A stretch of 38,675 bases of DNA from assembly GCA_045629065.1 (NCBI GenBank), contig JAZQQK010000015.1:1-38675 (forward strand), read 5' to 3'. The stretch is from JAKSSM01 sp045629065. Its GTDB lineage: Bacteria; Bacillota; Clostridia; Peptostreptococcales; Anaerovoracaceae. The notes under the pieces were generated by a model, which saw only the letters and a program-made list of their open reading frames with translations, did not search any database and was not told the DNA's origin. Below, piece after piece: positions 7,684 through 14,591 of this stretch; the first letter of the stretch is position 1; each line of letters opens with the position of its first letter. The position numbers and the translations under genes were made by a program.

Positions 7684-7922
7684 TTTGCCAACTCCTTAAA
7701 TGCATCGAGGTGTTTTTTCAATATTTTCCTTGCCACAAATTCAATCTTTTCATGGTCTGTCATTTCTAACTGAGGAGATAGATCGAGATCATATAATACA
7801 TATTTGACTTTATTATTTTTTAACAGATAAACTTGACCCGAATCTTCGGCAATTCGTGTTGCTTTTGAAAAGTTCTTATTTGCATCTGTTACGGATATTA
7901 TATAATTAGAGTTTATAAGCAT
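7680..7922 (-). CDS. phd: Phd/YefM-type antitoxin
   Basis: An 80-residue protein starting MLINSNYIISVTDANKNFS, with the Phd/YefM N-terminal DNA-binding fold (the VTDANKNFSKA helix region) and a C-terminal charged helix that would occupy the Doc active site. The start at ATG 7922-7920 is set by GGGAGGGAGAAAAG just upstream; a longer in-frame start would overlap the promoter. Stop and doc start overlap (ATGA). Phd proteins autorepress through palindromic operators, and a 22-bp imperfect palindrome covers the -35 box here. Confidence 0.9.
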   Translation of the reverse strand: MLINSNYIISVTDANKNFSKATRIAEDSGQVYLLKNNKVKYVLYDLDLSPQLEMTDHEKIEFVARKILKKHLDAFKELAK

Positions 7923-7942
7923 CTTTTCTCCCTCCCAAGACA

Positions 7943-7971
7943 AGTATAGCACCATAATAGGTAGAATTCAA
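7943..7971 (-). promoter_or_regulatory. Promoter of the phd-doc operon
   Basis: On the minus strand TTGAAT (7971-7966) and TATACT (7948-7943) are 17 bp apart, ending about 20 nt before the phd start. Confidence 0.75.
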
Positions 7972-7977
7972 CCTATT
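7956..7977. promoter_or_regulatory. Palindromic operator of the phd-doc operon
   Basis: AATAGGT (7956-7962) and ACCTATT (7971-7977) flank a central GAATTC, giving a 22-bp palindrome with a single A/A mismatch pair. It covers the -35 hexamer, so Phd binding there would block RNA polymerase, as expected for conditional co-operative autoregulation. Confidence 0.75.
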
Positions 7978-8010
7978 TTGTTTTGACTCATTATACATAC
8001 TGCCTTGTCT

Positions 8011-8961
8011 CTATTCGCTTTTAATATGCTTGAGTTCATACTTATCTTCATACTCAACTAAAACAAAATGTTGAGTAATAAAGCCAAAAAAATCACTCAT
8101 ATTATTTGCAATATAAGCATCGCTCATAAATGGATGCCCACCATAATATTCTCCTGCATTTTTTGCATATCCGAGCAGTTCAAATTTGCATGTCCCAAAA
8201 ACAAGCCATGATTCAATTGCTCCATCAGGCATATACTTATTGCCATATAACGTTTCACTCCAATCGTTGCTATAACACGAAATAATATTATGTACCTTAA
8301 AATCATTGATATTTTGAATGACAAATGTTCTATTATCTTCCCACTTTTCAAAATGTGCGAACCATGCCTCTATAAGTTTTAATGCAATGTCTTCAATATC
8401 TGAGGTTAAGGTTTCCTCTGATTTTTCCAAATAAACAGCATTTGGACTTTCCCAAATATCCATTATTTGCTGCGTGTCATCAAAATTAAAATTTAGGTTA
8501 TAATCAAATAAGACAACTTCGTTCCTATTTAGCAAACTATCTATGTCAAATCGAAAATGATACTCAACTTTAACTTGTATTTGATATTCTCCTAACGAAA
8601 GCAATGCGGTACTATCATATTTAACTTGCTTAAAACTACTATCCATGTGGAAAAGGCTTTCTTTGCATTCATATGATGTAATAAGCCCTTCTTCTTTTCC
8701 CTTTTCAAACTCTTCGTTTAAAAGTTGCTCAACATAATTTTTAACCAACTCTTTTTGCTCGTCTGAAAAATCATCACTAGTTATTAGCCGCTCTTTTGTA
8801 TATGACTCTATTTCATTTTCCTTATCATTTACTATAACACTACTTGTGCTGGTATTTGTTCCTTCTCTTTGTTCAACTTTATTGTCATCGTTTGCAACGC
8901 AAGAAGTCATTAATGTTACAGATAGTAATGTTACTAATAACAGTAATTTTTTGTTAATCAT
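8011..8961 (-). CDS. Predicted lipoprotein of unknown function
   Basis: The 316-residue protein begins with a short basic N terminus, a hydrophobic stretch and the lipobox LMTSC (lipidated Cys21 from the ATG start at 8961). A Ser/Thr/Asn-rich linker follows, then a soluble, acidic, tryptophan- and aspartate-rich domain of about 270 residues. I do not recognise the family. A GTG three bases upstream is an alternative start; the GGAG ribosome binding site is 8 nt from the ATG and 5 nt from the GTG. The gene is more AT-rich than the operon genes around it and lies next to the toxin-antitoxin pair, which suggests an accessory insertion. It likely sits on the outer face of the membrane. Confidence 0.8.
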   Translation of the reverse strand: MINKKLLLLVTLLSVTLMTSCVANDDNKVEQREGTNTSTSSVIVNDKENEIESYTKERLITSDDFSDEQKELVKNYVEQLLNEEFEKGKEEGLITSYECKESLFHMDSSFKQVKYDSTALLSLGEYQIQVKVEYHFRFDIDSLLNRNEVVLFDYNLNFNFDDTQQIMDIWESPNAVYLEKSEETLTSDIEDIALKLIEAWFAHFEKWEDNRTFVIQNINDFKVHNIISCYSNDWSETLYGNKYMPDGAIESWLVFGTCKFELLGYAKNAGEYYGGHPFMSDAYIANNMSDFFGFITQHFVLVEYEDKYELKHIKSE

Positions 8962-8996
8962 CACTTTTGCTCCTATTGGTCTACTTTCCTATAAAA

Positions 8997-9019
8997 AACC
9001 CACCTTGTTTAGGTGGGTT
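8997..9019 (-). terminator. Terminator after the F420 ligase-like gene
   Basis: A 9-bp perfect stem (AACCCACCT 8997-9005, AGGTGGGTT 9011-9019) with a 5-nt loop is followed on the minus strand by TTTTTTATAGG, 8 nt past the stop. T-rich sequence also follows on the other side. Confidence 0.88.
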
Positions 9020-9027
9020 AAAAAAGT

Positions 9028-10218
9028 TTAGTCTGTGTAGTTGTCGAAGTAACCTTGGATGTAGATGAAAGGCGTGCCCTTATCACCGGATCCTGAAGTT
9101 AAGTCGCATAAGGAGCCGAGCAAGTCAGTTAACTGTCTAGGTGTAGTACCTTCTGTTGCCATCTGACCCTTTAAGTTAGCATCCTTTTCCTTAATAGCTT
9201 GAATCATGGCTTCCTTTAACTCGTCGCCTCTTAAATCTGCGAACTGGTTATCAGCTAAATACTTAAGCTTTAATTCATTAGGTTGTCCCTTAAGTCCAGC
9301 AGTATATCCTGGAGAAACTACTGGGTCAGCGAGTTCCCAAATCTTACCTACTGGATCTTTGAATGCACCGTCGCCGTAAATCATGACTTCGATAGTCTTG
9401 CCTGTCTTAGCCTTGATGTCAGCCTGAACTGCTTCTACGAATTCCTGGCAGTGGATAGGGAAAAGCTTGATTGTATCTTCTGTTGCCTTGTTGGAACCTA
9501 AGATACCGTAGTCTGGGTTATAGCCAGATCCATTAACAGGAGCATTAAGTAAGTCTGCTAATGTGAGGACTACTTCAGCTCCAGCTTCCTTGATTAGTCT
9601 TTGTGTTCTCTTACGAGTATGGATGTCAGCGCAGATTACTTTCTTTGTGTAATCAACAATCTTTCTTGGATTGTTAGCAAAGATAATCTCTGCCTCTGCT
9701 CCTTCTTCCTCGATAAGTCCTTTGTAATAGTTTACATAGTCGACATCTGTGAAAGTGTGTTTTGACTTGCCGAACATTCCCTCAAATTCTTCCTGTGTTA
9801 AGACATCAGTATAAGGGTTAATACCCTTCTGGTCTAACAAGTCGATATCGAGAAGGTGATTGCCGACCTCGTCGCTTGGATAGCTAAGCATCAAAACGAC
9901 CTTCTTGCAGCCCTTTGCGATTCCTCTTAAACAGATTGCGAATCTGTTACGGGAAAGAATAGGAAATACTACGCCTACAGTTTCTCCACCAAGCTTAGCT
10001 TTTACATCAGCTGCAAGGTCTGACTTTGTAGCATAGTTCTTTTGGGAACGTGCCAAAATCGATTCGGTGATAGCTAAAACGTCTTTCTTTCCGATTTCGA
10101 AATCTCCGCCTTCGAGACAATCCATATAAGTATCAACTACAATCTTTTTAAGATCATCGCCTTCTTTTACGATTGGTCCACGGAGTCCTCTGGATACTGT
10201 TCCAATTCTTCTCTGCAT
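9028..10218 (-). CDS. CofE-like coenzyme F420-0:L-glutamate ligase family protein
   Basis: The 396-residue protein resembles the F420 ligase domain family (CofE/FbiB type), recognisable by RRIGTVSRGLRGPIVKEGDDL at the N terminus and a C-terminal region with DPVVSPGYTAGLKGQPNELKLKYLAD. Characterised members add glutamate to the F420 side chain, but Clostridia generally do not make F420 and no other cof/fbi gene is in this window, so the substrate here is probably a different carboxylate. The start has AAAGGAG upstream. It follows the P-loop kinase gene by 40 nt on the same strand and ends at a good terminator. Family assignment is from memory of similar clostridial proteins. Confidence 0.7.
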   Translation of the reverse strand: MQRRIGTVSRGLRGPIVKEGDDLKKIVVDTYMDCLEGGDFEIGKKDVLAITESILARSQKNYATKSDLAADVKAKLGGETVGVVFPILSRNRFAICLRGIAKGCKKVVLMLSYPSDEVGNHLLDIDLLDQKGINPYTDVLTQEEFEGMFGKSKHTFTDVDYVNYYKGLIEEEGAEAEIIFANNPRKIVDYTKKVICADIHTRKRTQRLIKEAGAEVVLTLADLLNAPVNGSGYNPDYGILGSNKATEDTIKLFPIHCQEFVEAVQADIKAKTGKTIEVMIYGDGAFKDPVGKIWELADPVVSPGYTAGLKGQPNELKLKYLADNQFADLRGDELKEAMIQAIKEKDANLKGQMATEGTTPRQLTDLLGSLCDLTSGSGDKGTPFIYIQGYFDNYTD

Positions 10219-10258
10219 TTTTTATCTCCTTTGTAAATGTATCTTTTCGTGGCTGTTA

Positions 10259-10855
10259 TTAGCCTACGTAGATAATGATGTCACATGCTGGAACTAAGTC
10301 ATAGTATGCAATATAGCGGTTTTCTAAAGGAATCCAAATATTTTCGTAATCCTTTACACCTTCTGCACCTTCACGCTGTTCCAAGCGCTTTAACTGTAAT
10401 GGTTTAGAGATGGAACTGAAAATCTTCAGATCATAGCAATCTCTAAATTCAGGACGCATTGAATATGCTCCCTCTACTAAAACAATGTCAGGATTCTTTA
10501 TTTGAACCTGTTTGATGATGCTGTCTACATCACAGTCATATTTTCCATAGCTGAAAGGTTCGCGCTTCTTTAGATAAGGAACGACTTCTTTGGAGAAACG
10601 TTCGTAGTCAACGTTTCCGCCAGGTTCTTCCTCTCTTTCGCGAGTTCTCATCTGTGGTGTCAAATAGAAATCGTCCATGTGGACAACTTCGCAGCCGAGT
10701 GCATCTGAAACCTGAAGGCAGCCAGTGCTCTTACCCGAGCCGCAGTTGCCATCTATCGCGATGACAAAACGGTCTTTAGCGCCTCTTTGTTGTCTGAGCT
10801 TAACGATTACTTCTAGCATATTTTGAAGCTCTAAATAACTATAAATCTTAACCAT
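10259..10855 (-). CDS. Uridine kinase-like P-loop kinase
   Basis: The 198-residue protein has a Walker A motif, GNCGSGKST, near residue 40, a HMDDFYLTPQMR segment as in the uridine kinase/phosphoribulokinase group, and LVEGAYSMRPEF resembling the Walker B region. It would phosphorylate a nucleoside, pantothenate or a related small molecule; the substrate is not determined. The start at ATG 10855 is preferred to an ATG at 10873 because AAAAAAGGTG lies six bases upstream of the former. It is first in a two-gene unit with the CofE-like gene and is read divergently from the amidohydrolase gene. Confidence 0.85.
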   Translation of the reverse strand: MVKIYSYLELQNMLEVIVKLRQQRGAKDRFVIAIDGNCGSGKSTGCLQVSDALGCEVVHMDDFYLTPQMRTREREEEPGGNVDYERFSKEVVPYLKKREPFSYGKYDCDVDSIIKQVQIKNPDIVLVEGAYSMRPEFRDCYDLKIFSSISKPLQLKRLEQREGAEGVKDYENIWIPLENRYIAYYDLVPACDIIIYVG

Positions 10856-10895
10856 CTTTTCACCTTTTTTCATTAGTTACTCAAGCGGACAATAT

Positions 10896-10928
10896 ATTAT
10901 ACCACATTTATAAAAAATGTGATACAAT
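10896..10928. promoter_or_regulatory. Divergent extended -10 promoters sharing a palindrome
   Basis: On the plus strand TGaTACAAT (10920-10928) precedes the amidohydrolase gene. On the minus strand TGgTATAAT (ending at 10896) precedes the kinase gene. Neither has a good -35 box. Between and overlapping them CACATTT (10903-10909) and AAATGTG (10915-10921) form an inverted repeat with a 5-bp centre, a possible shared operator. Confidence 0.6.
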
Positions 10929-10955
10929 TTATATATAAAAAATTAGGAGGTTAAT

Positions 10956-12365
10956 ATGGCTTTCGGATTATTTAAGAAAACAGTGTACGCCGATACGATT
11001 TACCAAAACGGCAATATATATACTCAGGACCCTTCTTTGCCATGGGCAGAGGCTTTGGCGGTTGTGGATGGAAAGATTGAAAGGGTCGGATCATCCGATG
11101 ATATGGATGACCTCTTGGGAGCTGACACTAAGGTTGTGGATCTCGGAGGAAAATATGTTTATCCGGGTTTCATCGATTGTCACCACTCGCAGACAATGAA
11201 GCTTTTTGACGGAAAATATCTGGATCTAAGCTTTGCGAAAAACATCGGAGAAATCATGTCGCAATTACAGTTCTATGTTGATGACCATGAGGACTCCGAA
11301 GTTATCTTTGGCTATGGCTATGATGATCGTCTCTTAAAGGATATTGACCCTGAGACTTGGGAAAATCCTTTAGACACTATCGAAACAGACAAGCCAATCA
11401 TTCTCCTCGCTAAATCCACAGTAGAAATCTGGACTAACCAGATTACAAAGGATCATGCTAAGGCTACAGCTGAGGATGAAATGGTAGATTTCATCACACC
11501 AAATTATGTGCTTAATCTACTAATTCCTTTCAATTTTGATGAAATCGAGGACAGTTTCAAGAAAGTCTCAGACGATCTCGCAGAAAATGGTTACACTACT
11601 GTTCTTGACTTGCAGGCGCCTACATATTTCCAACAGTTCTTCGTAGATTCAGCCATCGCTAAGGTTAATGAAGGTGAACTCAAGCAAAGAATTTACCTCA
11701 CACAGTTCGAAAACACACCACTCACTATGGAAAGCCTCCTCTATCTTATGGATAGACAAAAGACGATGTGCACAGAGCTCGGCGCACTTATCCACGCAGA
11801 TATGCTTAACCTGATTTTGGACAGTGATCACTCATTCCTTCCTTTCCCAGAAGAGTATCTTTTTGAAACTATGGAAAGGGTTGCTGATAAGGGATATTCT
11901 TTCTTCGTTGAAGCAGCTAACAAGGAAGACTTGGAATTAGCGTATAAAGGACTCGACCACATTAGATCAAAAGGCTACAAGAATGATGTAATCATCGCAT
12001 CGGATTGTACGCTCGATGATGATTTTAGAAAAGAACTCCTATATAACGAAGACTCATACGGAACTTGGGCTACTGATCCTTTAAGCAAGAATCACGTAGA
12101 TGGTAGAGTCGAAAGCATGGAAGAGAAAATTAATTCTCTCACTATCTATGCTGCAGAATATGTCGGAATGTCAGAGGTCCTCGGTTCGCTGGAAAAGGGT
12201 AAATTCGCAGACTTCTGCGTTTATGATACCGATCTTTTGAAGCTCCTAAAGAGCGACAAATTCCCTCAGTGCGAGATGACCATATTAAACGGTGAAATTG
12301 TGTATGATTTGGACAATGAAGCCGATATGGAAATGTATAATATGATGGCTGGAACACAACTTTAG
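10956..12365 (+). CDS. Amidohydrolase superfamily protein (YtcJ-like), metal site degenerate
   Basis: The 469-residue protein has the N-terminal composite domain of Amidohydrolase_3/YtcJ proteins (YQNGNIYTQDPSLPWAEALA, VVDLGGKYVYPGFIDCHHSQ) and a C-terminal return to that domain (LGSLEKGKFADFCVYDTDLL). The metal-binding DxHxH motif reads DCHHS, so the second histidine is displaced or lost. The later histidine-containing strand reads FFVEAANKEDLELA, also lacking the usual H and D. IASDCTLDD retains an aspartate. It is somewhat shorter than typical members. An inactive or altered enzyme is likely. Start ATG follows AGGAGG; a strong terminator follows the stop. Confidence 0.75.
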   Translation: MAFGLFKKTVYADTIYQNGNIYTQDPSLPWAEALAVVDGKIERVGSSDDMDDLLGADTKVVDLGGKYVYPGFIDCHHSQTMKLFDGKYLDLSFAKNIGEIMSQLQFYVDDHEDSEVIFGYGYDDRLLKDIDPETWENPLDTIETDKPIILLAKSTVEIWTNQITKDHAKATAEDEMVDFITPNYVLNLLIPFNFDEIEDSFKKVSDDLAENGYTTVLDLQAPTYFQQFFVDSAIAKVNEGELKQRIYLTQFENTPLTMESLLYLMDRQKTMCTELGALIHADMLNLILDSDHSFLPFPEEYLFETMERVADKGYSFFVEAANKEDLELAYKGLDHIRSKGYKNDVIIASDCTLDDDFRKELLYNEDSYGTWATDPLSKNHVDGRVESMEEKINSLTIYAAEYVGMSEVLGSLEKGKFADFCVYDTDLLKLLKSDKFPQCEMTILNGEIVYDLDNEADMEMYNMMAGTQL

Positions 12366-12409
12366 CCAGAAATTGTATAAAAAAGTCGATAAAATTTAAT
12401 AGTTAGAGG

Positions 12410-12437
12410 AAAAATCGCCGTTTTCGGCGATTTTTTT
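12410..12437 (+). terminator. Terminator of the amidohydrolase gene
   Basis: An 11-bp stem (AAAAATCGCCG from 12410, CGGCGATTTTT to 12435) with a TTTT loop (12421-12424) and further T residues to 12437. A run of A on the other side makes it possibly bidirectional. Confidence 0.9.
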
Positions 12438-12465
12438 ATTATTTATCGTAATCTCAAATTATTTT

Positions 12466-12497
12466 AAGAAAAATCGCTTAAATCGGCGTTTTTTCTT
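12466..12497. repeat. Second hairpin resembling the preceding terminator
   Basis: AAGAAAAAtCGC (12466-12477) pairs with GCGtTTTTTCTT (12486-12497) with a single mismatch. The left arm repeats the sequence of the terminator 56 nt upstream, suggesting a duplicated, decayed terminator. Its right arm touches the -35 box of the gyrB promoter. Confidence 0.5.
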
Positions 12498-12524
12498 GTT
12501 TTTTGTTGCTTTTTATAGTATACT
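12496..12524 (+). promoter_or_regulatory. Promoter of gyrB-gyrA
   Basis: TTGTTT (12496-12501) and TATACT (12519-12524) are separated by 17 bp. The predicted transcript has a leader of about 120 nt. Confidence 0.65.
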
Positions 12525-12537
12525 AAATAATGTATAG

Positions 12538-12623
12538 TTGTGTGCTTTTTCGAGCTGATATACGCTATATAAAAGGGAAGTTCTTTCCTAAAAATATGCT
12601 TTTTCGGCCTATTTTGCGCACAA
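12538..12623 (+). promoter_or_regulatory. gyrB 5' leader with possible long-range stem
   Basis: TTGTGTGC (12538-12545) can pair with GCGCACAA (12616-12623), seven Watson-Crick pairs and one G-U. The 10-bp word TGCTTTTTCG occurs twice inside (12543-12552 and 12597-12606). Pairing would bring the 5' end close to the gyrB ribosome binding site. No known riboswitch class is recognised. Confidence 0.3.
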
Positions 12624-12651
12624 AATAAAAAACCAAAAGAAAGAGGAAATT

Positions 12652-14577
12652 ATGAGTTTAGAAGAAAAAACTAGCGGTCAATATGATGCGGCCCAGATAC
12701 AAGTCTTGGAGGGACTTGAGGCCGTTCGTAAAAGGCCTGGTATGTACATCGGTAGTACAGGCCCACGTGGTCTTCACCACCTTGTGTACGAAATTGTAGA
12801 TAACTCTATCGACGAAGCACTCGCCGGATATTGTACTACAATCCATGTAACAATTAACCCTGATAACTCAGTCACTGTAGAAGACGATGGCCGTGGTATG
12901 CCTGTAGATAAGCATCCAAAGCTTGGAATCCCTGCAGTTGAAGTTATTCACACAGTACTCCATGCCGGCGGTAAGTTCGGCGGTGGAGGATATAAGGTAT
13001 CCGGAGGTCTTCACGGTGTAGGTGCTTCCGTTGTAAACGCACTTTCTACTCGTATGGAAGTAGAAGTAAAGCGTAACGGCAAAATCTACAAGCAGGCTTA
13101 TGAATATGGTAAGACTGTAACTAAGCTTGAGGTAATCGGCGAATCAAAGAAGACTGGTACTAAGTCCACATTCTGGCCTGATCCATCTATTTTCACAGAA
13201 ACTACTGAATACGATTGGTCAACTCTCGAGCACAGATTGAGAGAAATGGCTTTCCTGAATAAGGGCATCCGCATCAACTTTAAGGATGAACGTGCAGGAA
13301 AGAAGCAAAAGGCAGAATACTACTACGAAGGCGGACTTAAGCAATACGTAGAATATATGAATCAGAACAAGGATCCACTTCACCAAGACATCATCTATTT
13401 TGAAGTTTCTGGTGACAAGTGTGAGGTCGAAGTTGCTATGCAGTACACTGATGGTTACAGTGAACTCGTTTTGGGCTACGCTAACAATATCAACACTACT
13501 GATGGCGGTACTCACTTAGTTGGTTTCAAGGCTGCGCTCACTCGTGTTATCAATGATTACGGCAAGAAAGCAAAGATTTTGAAGGACACTGACGAAGCTT
13601 TATCTGGCGATGACGTTCGTGAAGGTTTGACTGCTATCGTTTCTGTAAAGCTCGAAGAGCCACAGTTCGAAGGTCAGACTAAGGCAAAGCTCGGAAACAC
13701 AGAGATCCGTGGAGTTGTAGAACAAGCAACTAACGAAAATCTCATGTTCTTCCTTGAAATGAACCCTGCACAGGGCAAGATTATCGTAGAAAAATGCGTT
13801 AAGGCTGCTCGTGCTAGAGAAGCTGCTCGTAAGGCAAGAGACCTCACTCGTAGAAAGGGTGCATTAGATGGTTTCTCACTTCCAGGAAAGCTCGCAGATT
13901 GCTCCGAAAAGGACCCAACAATCTCCGAAATCTTCTTAGTCGAGGGTGATTCCGCCGGTGGTTCCGCAAAGGACGGCAGAGATCGTAAGCGTCAGGCAAT
14001 TTTACCTCTTCGTGGTAAGATTTTGAACGTTGAAAAAGCTCGTCTCGACAAGATTTTGAATTCCGAAGAAATCAAGAACATGATCACTGCATTCGGCTGT
14101 GGTATCGGTGAAGAGTTTAATATGGAAAAACTCAGATATCACAAGATCATCATTATGACCGATGCCGATGTCGATGGTGCTCACATCAGAACTCTACTCC
14201 TCACATTCTTCTATAGATATATGAAGCCTTTAATTGAAGAAGGCCATGTATACGCTGCCCAACCTCCACTCTTCCGTATCAAGAAGGGCAAGGACATCTG
14301 GTATACATATTCCGATAAAGAACAAGAAGAAAAGCTTGCCGAAGTTGAATCACTTCCTGGCAAAGTTGAGATTCAAAGATATAAGGGTCTCGGCGAAATG
14401 GATGCTGAACAGCTTTGGGAAACTACAATGAATTACAATACTCGTAGTTTGGTACAAATTACACTCGAAGATAGCGCAATGGCTGATGAAATCTTCACAA
14501 CTCTTATGGGTGACAAGGTTCCACCTAGAAAGAAGTTCATCGAAGAAAATGCACAGTACGCTACAATTGACGCATAG
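12652..14577 (+). CDS. gyrB: DNA gyrase subunit B
   Basis: The 641-residue protein is a complete GyrB. The GHKL ATPase domain shows VYEIVDNSIDEALAGY (46-60), DDGRGMP (78-84) and the glycine-rich lid GGKFGGGGYKVSGGLHGVG (106-124). The transducer domain follows, then TOPRIM with EGDSAGG (431-437) and the metal-binding DADVDG (504-509). The C terminus has QRYKGLGEMDAEQLWETTMN. It supplies ATP hydrolysis for negative supercoiling. The start has AGAGGAAATT upstream. gyrA follows by 14 nt. Here the gene is separated from recF and points toward the origin. Confidence 0.98.
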   Translation: MSLEEKTSGQYDAAQIQVLEGLEAVRKRPGMYIGSTGPRGLHHLVYEIVDNSIDEALAGYCTTIHVTINPDNSVTVEDDGRGMPVDKHPKLGIPAVEVIHTVLHAGGKFGGGGYKVSGGLHGVGASVVNALSTRMEVEVKRNGKIYKQAYEYGKTVTKLEVIGESKKTGTKSTFWPDPSIFTETTEYDWSTLEHRLREMAFLNKGIRINFKDERAGKKQKAEYYYEGGLKQYVEYMNQNKDPLHQDIIYFEVSGDKCEVEVAMQYTDGYSELVLGYANNINTTDGGTHLVGFKAALTRVINDYGKKAKILKDTDEALSGDDVREGLTAIVSVKLEEPQFEGQTKAKLGNTEIRGVVEQATNENLMFFLEMNPAQGKIIVEKCVKAARAREAARKARDLTRRKGALDGFSLPGKLADCSEKDPTISEIFLVEGDSAGGSAKDGRDRKRQAILPLRGKILNVEKARLDKILNSEEIKNMITAFGCGIGEEFNMEKLRYHKIIIMTDADVDGAHIRTLLLTFFYRYMKPLIEEGHVYAAQPPLFRIKKGKDIWYTYSDKEQEEKLAEVESLPGKVEIQRYKGLGEMDAEQLWETTMNYNTRSLVQITLEDSAMADEIFTTLMGDKVPPRKKFIEENAQYATIDA

Positions 14578-14591
14578 AAAGGAGGAAGAAC

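Noticed and set aside
7990..7995. TATAAT on the minus strand as a second phd-doc promoter
   Set aside because: No -35 box at a suitable distance; the TTGAAT/TATACT pair nearer the gene fits better and overlaps the operator.
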